From Glycine soja (lineage: Eukaryota; Streptophyta; Magnoliopsida; Fabales; Fabaceae): a stretch of DNA of 64,000 bases. Position numbers and translations under genes: made by a program. The notes under the pieces are model-generated. The model was not told the origin of the DNA. It ran no database searches and was given only the letters and a program-made list of their open reading frames with translations. Shown here in pieces: positions 34,350 through 46,586 of this stretch (position 1 is the first letter of the stretch; each line of letters opens with the position of its first letter). The stretch lies in assembly GCF_004193775.1 (NCBI RefSeq), contig NC_041004.1, positions 3,610,718 through 3,674,717 on the forward strand, written 5' to 3'.

Positions 34350-37300
34350 GGCGGAGGGATGGGCGGGGATCGCCGGAGAGAGAGATCAATGTCGGTTTTC
34401 CGGCGAGAGGAAACGGTTATCGTAGGAAGAGAGAGTCGCAATCGCAACAACGTGGGACACTGATTGTCTCTGATCTTTGGAAAATATTTTACATTTTACA
34501 TACAGAGCATCGAATGGAAGGGTAATTTCGTCATTTCAATGTTCAAAATCATGACCATATTAACTGGTCCCACTCCCATCTTTATGATTTCTGTTTTTTA
34601 GAAAAATAAACTTAATAGTGGGAGACTGAATTGACTCTAATATTCAAAATCATACTAATTGGTCCCATCCTTATGGATAATATTTAATTTTTAATCTATT
34701 GTATACCATATATTATATTTTAATTATAAAATATAGATAAAAATATATTATATTTTGTTTATATCGAAAATATTAAAAATATATTTGTTAAAAAATATAG
34801 AAAAAACATAGGTAAGAGTTTAATGATAATGTATTTTTAGCGTAAAAACTTTTTTTTATAGTTAATCAATAAAAATAATTATTATAAAAATTAATAAAAT
34901 TATTATTTATAATTAAATGATAGTACATAACTTATTTTATCAATTAGTATTATATATATTTAGCATTTTTTTATTTGTTAAAATTTATAAAAAATTATAT
35001 AAATTTATTCCTTATTTGATAAAATTTATTTAAAATTTAAAATTTATTATTAATAAAAAAATATTAAAAATGTATCAATTGCTAAAAATAATGTATAAAA
35101 AATGTATCAAATAATTTCTCCCACGTAAATAAAAATATGTCCATCATGATGTGCTTTTTTTTACCTGTGTAAGTTTCTTTCTCTTTTATTTAATTTTTCT
35201 TTTCAAGGTTGGTATCATGCTTTGTTGGTTTGTTAAAATAAATTAAAGTATATATTCTTTTTGGAAGGTCTGTTTGAATCGGCTGTTTTTTTTTTTTTGG
35301 TTTACTCAAGCAAGTATTTTACTGTAGTTATAAAAAAAATGTTTGCAAGGTTAACTAAATGAATTAGATCTTTTTAAAATATTATAATACCTTTTTTATC
35401 TTCTTTTTTTAATATGAAATTTTAATTAACTTCCTGTTAACATTAAACGATCTAAAATAATAATTTATATTTTTATTTTAGATTATTTCTGTGAAGAAAT
35501 ATTAATGAACTTGAACGATCTAGGATAGTGTTAAACAATATTTTTTTTTACAGCAGTGTTAAACAATTTTTTTTGACAGCATAGTTAAACAAATTTGACT
35601 CTAATTGTTGGTGTACTTTTGCTATATAAGAATTAATTCGAGTCCAGGAGAACGGAAACCATACCAAAAAAAGCAACAAATAAATATTGAGGGTAAAATT
35701 TGGCATTGTACCTTAGTACATTATTGGTGGAAGGTATCCATGTGCTTAAATGGATTGTTGATGTTTGCAATTAATAATGATACATTCAATTGGATGCAAG
35801 TATTTGTTGGGACACAAACAACTAAACTCATGTCATGTTGAAGGTTCTTATTCAGTTTAAAATGATATTCTTCTAATGGCTTTCTATATATGTTGTGTCA
35901 CATAATATTTTTGCAATTTAGTTACATAAAACAATTATCCACTTTCTTGTTTGGATGAATTTTATGAGGACAGTGAACTACTAGTACCCACAAGTAGATT
36001 CATCTGAGCTTGAAGATAGTGCACTTAGTTGTCCATTGAGTTCTTTCCATGAACATGAACACTCTCATCACTCTCATCACTTTCCTTCACATTTATTTTT
36101 CATTTGAATACTCTCTTCTCATTCTCATGAAGTTGTGAATTTCGGTCTCATGAACAATTTATCTTAATAACATCTTATCTCCATTTCAATATATTATATT
36201 TAGCATCTTTATTTTCAACTTGAATTTGAATAATTTTTTTATCAATAATTTAAAATAACAATATACTACGTACGTACAACATATATTATTTATCATAAAT
36301 CTAAAACAATAATTATACTTTAAAAAGTATTAAATTATTCCAAAATTTAATTATAAAACAATTTACATATTTAGAAATATTTATTTATTATAAATTATAA
36401 ATTTTAGTTATATAAAATAAACATTTATTTTATGCAATGTATAGGTTAAAATACTTGTTACTTATCTTATATGCAAAGTTTCATCTGAAACTTCTAATAA
36501 CTTCTAGAAGAATAATTTCTAATAAAACTTATTAATATCTTGCTTCTAAACATTTGTGCCCTGTCATTTTATATTTTCTAAGTATATTTAAGTGACTAAA
36601 CGTTATTTTCTTATTTATAAGAATCTTCTGATAACAAAGAAGGCATATTGAACAAAAACGTATTAGGAATTTCAATTGCACAAGTTAGACCAAAGTTTGT
36701 TAAAGATCACAATTCATCCTCTCTTCTTATGATTATCTCATCAACTTTAATCAATATTGAATTTCAACTTCTTGGGTTAAGCACACTTAATAATATGAGA
36801 GGGAAAAAATTAGGAAAAAGTGATGGTCAACACAAATTGACCATAAAGTACTTTTAATAATTTCTTTTAATTTTAAGATAAATAAATGACATTTATTTTA
36901 AGTCTTTAATAAATAATTTAACAATTATGTGTTGATGTGCGGTTGTTTAAGCTTAATAAACAATTTTAATTTAGAGTCCAAAAATATAAGTGTGTTAAAT
37001 TAATATTTAAAAGAAAAATTTTATCACCTATAATAATTATATTTAATTCAAACATAATTGACTCACGTAGAAAATATATTATTAGATGCTATTTACTATG
37101 TCTATGTGATTTTATGTTATAAACACACAAGTAATTAACCAATATTATATGATAAAAAATAGTGATTTTAAATTTTAAAAGGATAAAAAATCAAAATTTA
37201 ATTATATTAAAGAGACAAAAAAAAATGTATAATGAACAAGTAGGTACTTGTCAAATCAGAATTTGTGGGTGGGTTTAAAATGAAGCAATATGCATTAGCT

Positions 37301-40300
37301 AAAGCATCCCTGACTTAGCTTTGACTCCTAAATAGAGTGATTTGGCTCCCCACCCCACTTTATACATTAATTTTCTAAAAGGTGCTTTGTGAATTTACAT
37401 CAAATTTACGATTTTCACCCATACCCTTTTATATATTCAAAACATTACTTGCCGAATCAGCGAAATTTCAACATGTAATAGCCAATCAACACCATCACTC
37501 TCATATCATAACATTAACATGTTCAACATGTTTAAATAATTTAAAGAGTGAATCAAACATTTTAAAATTTTTCAAGCGAAGTAATGAAATTACAATTTTA
37601 CCCCCAATTGTAACTCAATGGCATATTAGTCTACACGATTGCCAATGAGTGTGGGATAATTCGGCTCAAATACTTGCAATTCCAAGCAAGAATGCAAGCT
37701 TCAAGTTATGTAGAAAGTAGAATATATTCAGAGACACAGTGGGTGTCTATTGGAATTTCATGGAAAATGTTGCAATAGATTTAATCAAATAATGGTAAAT
37801 ATAAACATCTTATATAATGTTGGAAATTTTATGTTGGGAAAAACATACCCACTTTGAAACAAAATCCAAAGTCTCTTATCTAATATAGGAAAACACTATA
37901 ACTTATAGAAATGATATAGTGTTATGAGATCGTGTTGCCTTCACATGTAAAGAACAATATATTTAACAGAGGAATCTAATTTATGTTTGATTTTTATTGT
38001 GTGTAAAAAAAATTTAAATTAGAGACAATCATACACCACATAAATAAAATTAATTTCTGATCTAATAAATTAATAGATACCTATAATCTTTCACCCATGA
38101 TAATTTTTTTTAAGGAAAACACTATCAAATTCAAGTCAGCATATTCAGTAATTTCACTATCATACAAGTTACTCAAAAGTGGAATTTTCAAGAAAATATT
38201 AGAGCCTTGAAAATAACTGCATGGCGGCTATTGAAAATAACTGCTTGAGATATATTTAATAAAATAACATACCTGACCTGTTATGTGAGTTGTACATGTC
38301 AATAATCACATGCTATCCCTTATATTCAACAACTGTCCTTAATGGTGTTCTCAAATGTGTGGTGTACCTTAGATGCCATCTAATGAATAATGATTTATAA
38401 ACTTTGTAATCATACCTAAAGAACATTAACTTCTTTTCTTTTGTCGAAATATATTTGTGTTTATCAAAGTATAATTATCCACATTTGATAAAAATATAAT
38501 TAACAACCGAGCTATTAATTAATTTTCCATGAATGATTTAAGGAACCCGCAAGTACTCGGAATGATTTGTATAGTAATATAGTAATAATACTAAAAATTA
38601 TAGCACACAATAAATATATTAATGACACTAAATATATTTTTTAATTAAAATGTTTTAATTTAAATTTATTAATTAGTGTCATTGAGATATTAGTTAATAT
38701 TTATTTTTGTTTCTTTCACTACTTAGTCAACATATTTGAGTCGTTGCCCTGTGGTTGTGACAAAATTCAATATGAAAAAAAAAATGATTGTAAATGCTTT
38801 GTACATATTTCAATACCAAATTTGTGATAAAAAAGTTGACAATATAAACAACGATCATTTGAAAAATGATTGTAAATGATACTTTATTCAGTTCTTCAAC
38901 TAATTGCATTAAAATAAAATCAGAATCAAGTTTCGATTCCTGCTCTAACACAATCATGACTTTTTTTTTCATCCTTCTTCCCACCACCATTTTATTCTCT
39001 CAAATGTTAACATTTTAACATCCTTGGCCCATAGTAAAATAACTAAGTGTGAAGCTTTAGGTTCATCAAAAAAAAAAATTACTATTAGATTTCATAAAAC
39101 AAAAACTTTTCATATGTTAACAAGAAATCCACCTATGTTAAAAAAAGATTTATTATATTTTTATCACATTTAAAATAATTTTTTTTCTCAAATAATAATT
39201 TAATTTTCACTTATTATTGGATCAGCTTTGTTGATGCTTCTTTGTCCTTCAAAATCACACGTTTACTCATGATGAATGTGATAAGTTCATGTTGCGTTTC
39301 TTCGCATCTTGCTTGCTGTTGCTGATGTTGTTTATAGGACCACATAACACAGACAATTGTAAATTGACTTTATTTTCATTCAGTTTCGTATTTTCTTCTT
39401 CAATATTTTATTATTTTCCTCACCCACGAAAGCAATGCATTTGATTTTGACCCTGAAGCTTTTCCTTCTTGTTTTTCTTCTTCTTCTTCTTTTTTTCTAT
39501 CTTTGCTTTCATTTCTACACCTTTTAGGAAAACTTATGCGTGTGCATTAGTCCATTGCTAATTAAGAAAGGGGACAATAAAATACTTGCATTTTACCTGG
39601 TCAATTAAGGAACATGTTCTCTGAATTATGACTAATATAAATATTACTTCACTTGGGACATTTCACTAAACCACCGTCCATAAACCAAATTTGACAAATT
39701 TAAAGTATGTTTAGATTAAAGTTTGCAGACTTAAATTTGAATGAATTTTGTTTTGCTAAGTGAATTTGCAAAAACAACCATATTGCTTTCAATTGAAATT
39801 TGGTTTCAAATCAAGTATAACCGTGCAAACGTATTTTTGAAAGAAAACCAAACATAACCTTACAATGTTGACCCGAAAAAAAGAAGTAAAAAATTTAAGC
39901 TTTGTTTATTGAAAAAAATAAGTTTTTTATATTCTAAAATTTAGTTGTCCCTTCTATATATTTGGTAGTGTTTGTCTCATGACCATATTTCTCTTTTCCA
40001 AAAGTTTGTCTCCTAGGTATTTGAACTAAAAATATCTTTCAGTTGTTTCTATTTTTTTTAAAACACTTATTCTGCAAACAATTTTTAAAACTTAATAGAA
40101 TTTAGATGAGAAGTTGATTGCCTAATAGTGTATAATTATTCAAAAAAACAATTTAATACAAAAAAGTAAGAAGTGAATCAAACAAGCACTTACACTGTTA
40201 CAGCAGCCTAACAAAAGCAACTTTCAGTTGGGCATTAAGATGAATAATTCATTATAATACCAAAGTAAAAAGCAAATCCTTTGAAAAAAAAAATAGAAGA

Positions 40301-41005
40301 TATATATGAGTTTTGAAGTGTGTAAAACACCAATTTTCCCTCTGTTGTTCACAAAAACAACTAAGCTAAAATTCATAGTTCACCGTTTCTTGTCCCTCCT
40401 ATTTATACATGAATCTTTGTATTCACACATTTAAGACAAAAAATCAAAAAAATCACACTAGTTCTATACACTGTTATTTATCAAGACGCAGATCAAGGGT
40501 AAAAAGAGCAGAAAGAAAGACAAGGATACCCAAAAAAACAAAAACAGACAAAACTGATTATCATTTATGAATGAAAGGAATAGGAGCCTCGACTCAATCG
40601 AGATATTATCATTATCGATATTATACATTCTGTCTGGAAAAAAACAAAAGAACAAGTAATTAATATAACTTATTTTATTACCTATAATTTATCAAAAATA
40701 ATAAATCCATAAACTTTTACTTGGAACCAACCACTATATAATTTTTCCATCTTCATAAGTTGAGGTAAAAACAGATAAACCACTTTGTTCACAACTTGAA
40801 GATAGCACAGACAAAACCATTGATACAGCATAAAGCCCAGTGATAAAGTAAGTCTTGTATGCAATTTACTTGTGTATATATCTATTAGATGTGTACCACT
40901 ATCACTATGGTATATGGATGGGATGGAAAACATCCATAACTAAAATAAACATCTACTTATTCTATAATCTGTCTCTTTCAGAATATTTTTACAATGTATT
41001 AATCA
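34350..41005. other. Intergenic DNA, about 6.6 kb
   Basis: The first 150 bases are the 5' UTR and promoter side of the VAP gene. The rest is AT-rich with no recognised gene; scattered frames of 60-90 codons (35605, 36648, 37382, 38727, 40464, 40682) lack domains or exon partners. The bases just below 41006 should hold the 3' UTR of the next gene. Confidence 0.55.
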
Positions 41006-42019
41006 CTAATCACCATTAACACTAGAAGTATCAGAAGACAATTGCTGCTTACGAGCTCGTGCAGCTAAGCCAGCAAACCAAGCAACCCTCATCAACTGCA
41101 GACCAAGAATTAGCACCCACCAGCAAACCAGCCCCCTAATTGTATGCATCACCCATGCCGGTGCACTGAGCTCAACCCCAAGCTTTAATCCCCTCATTAG
41201 CTGCAAGACACGGTAGGACTCGTAAATGACAGGGGTAACAAGCCAGACTGGTGATTGCCAATGCCAAGTCAACATCTCGGTCAGAAACTGTACAGACAAA
41301 AGAAGAAGATATGGACCAAGTAGAACTGCAAATGGGATGAAAGGTAGTTGAGGTTGGAGAAAACCCTTCTGAGATCCAAACATCATCAACAGTGGGATAA
41401 CAAAACCGGTAAGAGTTGCAACAATGTTCCAGAATTGGTAACTGAAGGGAGCCTTGCTTTTGCAGTCTTGTGTTGGAGACTTTGGTCGTGAACAAGCATC
41501 AGCCATGAGGAGAAAAAGGGTTGCACCGAGGTTAAATATGCAATCAAGTCCAATTAAGGAAAGTAGGCTGGCTATATTGGGGCCGAGAAAGATTGATGAT
41601 ATCGGTAACCACAATGTTGGGACCATGCCAGTTGCTAGGAGAACGGAAGGGCCCAAAAGCCACAATGGCCATTTGAAAACCTGAAGCTGCAGGCCTGGCT
41701 GAGATTCTGTCTCTACAACCCCTTCAGCATTTGTTATTGATGAATCAGCTGTTTTACTAGATTCAAGAGTTTCAAATATATTGGCATTTTGCGGCAAAAA
41801 AGTATCACTTTGATTATCAGTAGGAGCATATGTGACAGGTGATGACTCCCATGGAGTTAACTTCGTGCAGCATATGCAGGATTGATTAATGTGAATACTA
41901 GGAAAGGCAGATCGTTGGAGTTGGGATAGTTTTCCAGACTTCAATAGCCCTTGGCTTCTAGAATGCACCCTTCTGAAAGTGGAGGCATGTTGAGTTAACG
42001 AAGCCATTCCTGTATGCAT
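41006..42019 (-). CDS. Multi-pass membrane protein of unknown function, probably plastid-targeted
   Basis: A single uninterrupted coding exon of 337 codons. Translation may start at the first ATG (MHTGMASLTQHASTF) or at Met5, whose MAS context is more typical of plastid proteins. Residues 1-60 are rich in Ser, Arg and Lys and poor in acidic residues, as in chloroplast transit peptides. Five or six hydrophobic segments follow: about 117-140 (LWLLGPSVLLATGMVPTLWL), 148-172, 196-216, 226-250 and 294-315, with a possible short one near 258. The tail ends in a basic then Ser-rich stretch. I do not recognise the family or a catalytic motif; a conserved plastid membrane protein of unknown function is the best description. 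A 5' UTR intron may extend to about 44.1 kb, where a GC-richer block ends in a donor-like AAG/GTCACC on this strand. Confidence 0.82.
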   Translation of the reverse strand: MHTGMASLTQHASTFRRVHSRSQGLLKSGKLSQLQRSAFPSIHINQSCICCTKLTPWESSPVTYAPTDNQSDTFLPQNANIFETLESSKTADSSITNAEGVVETESQPGLQLQVFKWPLWLLGPSVLLATGMVPTLWLPISSIFLGPNIASLLSLIGLDCIFNLGATLFLLMADACSRPKSPTQDCKSKAPFSYQFWNIVATLTGFVIPLLMMFGSQKGFLQPQLPFIPFAVLLGPYLLLLSVQFLTEMLTWHWQSPVWLVTPVIYESYRVLQLMRGLKLGVELSAPAWVMHTIRGLVCWWVLILGLQLMRVAWFAGLAARARKQQLSSDTSSVNGD

Positions 42020-44060
42020 TCTTGACTGCTGACACTCTAAAGGATTTTATGCTCTTTGTTCTCTTGCACTTGAAGTTAAGAAATAGCAAAGTGTTGAATA
42101 TGAACACTGTTAACCTCCAAAAATCAAGAAATGGTGGACTGTTGGAGAGAGAGAGAGTAATGTGATAAGAAAGCTTGCATCATCAACTTGGATGCTACCT
42201 TAAGAAGCGAGTAAGTCTAACAATTTTAAAGGAAAAATGAAAAACAAATAAAAGAAGTTATTCAAGAGACATGAAAGAAGTAAATTACAGGACCTCTGCT
42301 ACCTAAGATGGTTAATCAATCCAGAAAGTGGCACACAAATAGTACTGTTCTCCAAAATGAGATTGGGACACCTTCAGTTACACCAGATATCCCCTAATAA
42401 GATAAAACTAAAATTTGAGTCTATTTTTTGCTTCACTTTCATTTTCTTTTCTCATCAACTACGAACAAGCAAAAAGGAAACAGTGGAAGATATACTCCAA
42501 GTGTAACAGATACAATGCAGGTGAAAAACAGAAACTTAGGCAGATTCCAGAGTCAGTCATATAAAGTGGTGAAGGTTTAAAAAATGGTGTTATTTGCAAA
42601 GCCAAACAAAGAAAACCAAAAGGGAAATCTTCTATATGAAATGGGTGTAGGTGTATTAAAATTAGTTAGCTAGTTTCTTCATTTTCTTAACAAATCACTC
42701 AGCGTAAATTCCAAAGCAGTAAGCTGAAATACTGAAATACAAAACTAGTTGGCACAGCAAGAACTAAAAACAAGGCAGCTATAAACTCTTACGATTTTAA
42801 TTTAGTTTCTCGGGGATTTTAGTCAGCTGGAAAAACAATTTAGTTAACTGAAAAATTTCTATTCAACTAAGATAAAATATAGTTGACTATTTTTCCATGA
42901 AAAACAGTTCACATCATAAAACATTTTCTTGTCAACAGCAAACCAAATCTACTGAACTTGAATCACAATTTGGCAAATGAAAAGTGAATGTAAGTCAGCT
43001 AGAATTCTCTGAATTGAAGATTTCAGACGTTCAAAGTTTAAACTTACTGGGATTTATGCCACCAGTGTATTCATTCTGTTTCAAAATACCCATTATTAGG
43101 TGGCATTTGGTATAAGAAATCTTTCATTCTTAACTAAACTGCTTTACTGGAAATGAGATTATCAGCAACAGGTTTCTTGTTCCTAGAAGGGTTTTTTTTT
43201 CTCTCTTTTAAAAACATGAAAAACTTTTATTCCCATGTCACTTCCCCAAGAATGTTCAAACATTCCTTATCCAAAAAGCCACTTTAGGGTAATCACATAA
43301 GCACTAACAAAGTTAATAAATAGCTCCAATTGGACAATAATCAACAATAAAACCCTTATCTCACCAGGTGAGATCAACCACATAGATTGCATGGCAACAA
43401 AAAGCTCCAAGTGTATAGAAATAAAAAATAAAAAATTACCCTTTATTAACATACTCAAAATATTATTACCCCATCAATGCGTTTATATTCCATTTGGCAC
43501 AGATACCTAAATGACAAGGATAAAATTGTCAAAAGAAAAAAGAACCGTCTTCTTGGCTTTCTTATGCCATCATCTGGATGATCTAACATGAACCCAAACA
43601 AACTAATATAAACTGAAACAAAGCTGAATATGTAAAAGCATATACATTTCCTGAATAAGGGAGTATCTAAAACACACAAACGTGTGTTAAATGCTCAGAG
43701 TATCATCAGAACCAAACTTCATCGTCACAGCAACCGGTTTAGTTAAACTTCAATACCCCTTTTCATTGGGTTATTGTAATATATTTTTTTTATCAAATCA
43801 AAAATTGCTAAATAAACAAAAATTATATTCATGATTCCCTCAGCTGTGACAATTCACACATATTGCAAGTCTTAAATTTTACAACTAAAAAGGCTATTAG
43901 AGTATGCCCTAATAGCCCTTTTGCAATCACTGGCCTGATTCCAACAATAGGTGAAGGAAAACTAACAAAATCCCATCAACCAAAAAGGGAGCAACAAAAG
44001 ATACGAAAAAAAAATCACTGAAATTCAGAGCGAAAAGAAAAACAGAGAGGGAATGAAAAG
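42020..44060 (-). other. Probable 5' UTR and UTR intron of the membrane-protein gene
   Basis: No coding sequence. Base composition resembles the introns of nearby genes rather than the very AT-rich intergenic DNA. The sequence before the ATG on the minus strand contains possible acceptors (GTCAGCAGTCAAG). Assignment as intron is inference; a leader exon near 44065-44150 would be the partner. Confidence 0.4.
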
Positions 44061-44065
44061 AGAAA

Positions 44066-44194
44066 ATGGTGGGTGACCTTCTGGCAAAGTCGCTGGGTAG
44101 AGCACGGGCTTCGGATTCAGAGGAACATTCTCCTCCTGAGGTTGTAGTTTTACTCTGTGGTGTGGATGAAAATAAACTACGACAAATCGAATGA
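44066..44194 (+). other. Short GC-richer block; UTR exon or small ORF
   Basis: The plus strand has an ATG with a 42-codon frame (MVGDLLAKSLGRARASDSEE and onward, ending at TGA). The minus strand of the same block could be the first non-coding exon of the membrane-protein gene, ending at AAG/GTCACC. I favour the UTR-exon reading because the frame is short and has no relatives that I recognise. Confidence 0.3.
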
Positions 44195-44391
44195 TTATTG
44201 TTTGTAATGGTTATAAATATAATTTGTAAGAATTAAAAAATAAATAAATAAATAATTTCACAAATGAAAAAAAATATTAAATGATTAAAAATATATTTAA
44301 TTTAAAACTTATAATTGTTATGAATGTTTATTTTATATAATTAAAAACTATGACAAATGAATATTTTTAAGCATGTTTTATGTTGTGCACA

Positions 44392-44393
<2 letters not shown>

Positions 44394-44458
<65 letters not shown>
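44394..44458. repeat. (TA)n microsatellite
   Basis: About 32 TA dinucleotides in intergenic DNA. Confidence 0.85.
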
Positions 44459-44459
<1 letters not shown>

Positions 44460-44461
<2 letters not shown>

Positions 44462-46098
44462 TTTGTTAGGTTAAATTTTATTTTGATTTCTTTAATTTTT
44501 TTAAATTTATAATTTTGATTTTTCTGATTTTTAATTATAACATATGATCTTTTGAGTTTTAAAAATTGACAATTTTGATTCTCTTGTAAATTATTAATAA
44601 ATAATTGTGAGTAATAAAATTATTAAGTTAATTATAAATTAAATAATATTAATTTTTAAAAAATTATAAACCCTAATCTTTTACAATATTAGAAAAGTAA
44701 TTCGCAAAAAGAAAAATTGGTAGTGTTCTACATTATCAAAAAGTTAGATTGTTAATATACCTTTCATCCTTTTTTTAGTTAGAGTATATTAGTATTTTCA
44801 ACCAAAAATTTTGGACAAAAAACCCAAACACTTCCCTTGGTATAATATATTTAATTTAGAAACACTTTAGTAATTTGAATGTTTAACTTGAAAAAATTTA
44901 GGAACACTTGTTTCTCTTTCATCCTCATCATGTTCTCAATGTATCAAGCATTCATGTAGCAAACCAAAGGCCCCGCATGGCAACTCGAACTGCGTCCAAT
45001 GGTGATGGAGCTGCTAACAACATTAGCAACAAGCCAACAACCACGAAATCATGGAGTAGTAGCCAAGCACACTGGTTGTGATGAAATCACCATCGAGGAC
45101 TGTCATGACAAGGTGGACAAGAATAGATGGTGCATAAGTTAAGAAAAAACTATGTGGAACAAAGTGGGGAAAATGATGAATCCAACAATGAATTAAGTAA
45201 GCATACTCAATGGTTTCTCTAAATTATTTTTTTTAATAAAAAGATGCATGAAATGTCTACAACTCCAAATTTTGGGTTAGATTAGACATGTGAGATGGGG
45301 ATAAAAGAGAAAGGAAATGTAGAGGAGACAAAAATATCTTTTTATATATATATATATTTTTAATTTATTAAACATTCAAATTACTGAAGTGTCCCTAAAT
45401 GTTATTAATAATTTCTCCTTTTTACTTCAAATTTAGGTATAATCTAGCAAACCTAAACTGAAAACATTCTTTCCCACACCACTTATCCTCCCAAAGGGTA
45501 ATATTTTCACCACTACCCACTTCCCATTGTATCATACTATCAAACCACCCATCTTGGTCTCCTCCAGGCATCTCTTTTAAATCCCTCCATCAAATAGATT
45601 TGCAAGGAAGGAAGCACCACTGTTACTTTGAGACTTGGACGAGCTTACCATGCTCTTTGTCGCGCCTTATATGCTTTAAAAAGTAATAACTAATAGTACT
45701 TTGTTTTTTTTACCTATAAGAGTGATTGTGTGCGTTAACTTCACATAATTATACATGTTCAATGGGGACTATACACTAGGAAAACAAAGACCAAACCTAA
45801 TGAGACCAATCAATTAATACTTCATTTCACTAAAGAAAAAGAAACAAAACAAGAAAAACATAAAAGGGAAAGTTGAGAGAGACTTGAAAGTTTCAAGTTA
45901 TCTAATCAATGATGTTAAATCAACATTAATTGTTAGTATGAATATCTTTCACATGCACATGTCCCTGCACACAAAATATGTGATTAAAAAAAATAAAATA
46001 AAAAAATATCATATCATGTTAACTCTAAAATGATTAGAGAATAATCGAAGAAATTTATACTAATAGGTCATGAACAATGATATAAGTGAACTTGATGT
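44460..46098. other. Intergenic DNA
   Basis: No gene recognised. A slightly GC-richer stretch at 44930-45190 has no open frame of useful length. Confidence 0.55.
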
Positions 46099-46586
46099 CA
46101 CATCTTAATCCAAAATCTTAAAGTTCAATTTTATGGGTCTTCTCCTCACTTAAATGGTTTTCAACTTTTCTATTTCTACCTAATGTGAGACTTTACCTCA
46201 CACTTGTACTCCAACAATCCGTCCTTCAAGTGTGAGTCTCTTCCACATAATAGCCATTTTAAATCCACAAGTATTTTCATGATGGTCATTACATTAGAGT
46301 CCACATGCTCTAGATACTTGTACCACCGCTTCACCCACGAGACACGTCGCCTGGACCCACCATCAGAAAGATTTTTGATACAATGGATTCTCAGGCCAAT
46401 GATTCATCACCACTATCTTACTCATCTAAGTCGGTCACCAAGTCAAACCATCGACTCTGATACCAATTGTTGTGCATTGAAGGGGGACAAATATCAGGAG
46501 AAGACCCGTAAACTCATTGGTGTAAATTTTTTCGGTGTTTACCCCCCTCCGATGTGAGACTTCATCTCATACTTAAACTCCAATAC
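46099..46586 (-). mobile_element. Candidate TRIM-like small LTR element (minus orientation)
   Basis: On the minus strand TGGTATCAGAG, complementary to the initiator-Met tRNA end and the common plant primer-binding site, lies at 46455-46465. It is preceded two bases earlier by an LTR-like 3' end (CACAACA). The putative 5' LTR begins TATTGGAGTTTAAGTATGAG at 46585. About 240 bp further on, the minus strand has TGTTGGAGTACAAGTGTGAG at 46216, sharing the first 35 bases or so including GTCTCACAT. Beyond that the two LTR-like parts diverge, and a GGAGAAGACCC motif occurs in opposite orientation in the two. The pair may therefore be from different elements. There is no coding capacity: an overlapping 117-codon frame at 46204-46557 is incidental. 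Confidence 0.4.

Noticed and set aside
45000..45200. GC-richer stretch that looked like an exon
   Set aside because: No open frame longer than about 40 codons and no consistent splice signals.
46204..46557. 117-codon plus-strand frame
   Set aside because: Spans the putative TRIM, including its primer-binding site and LTR-like ends; no protein family features.
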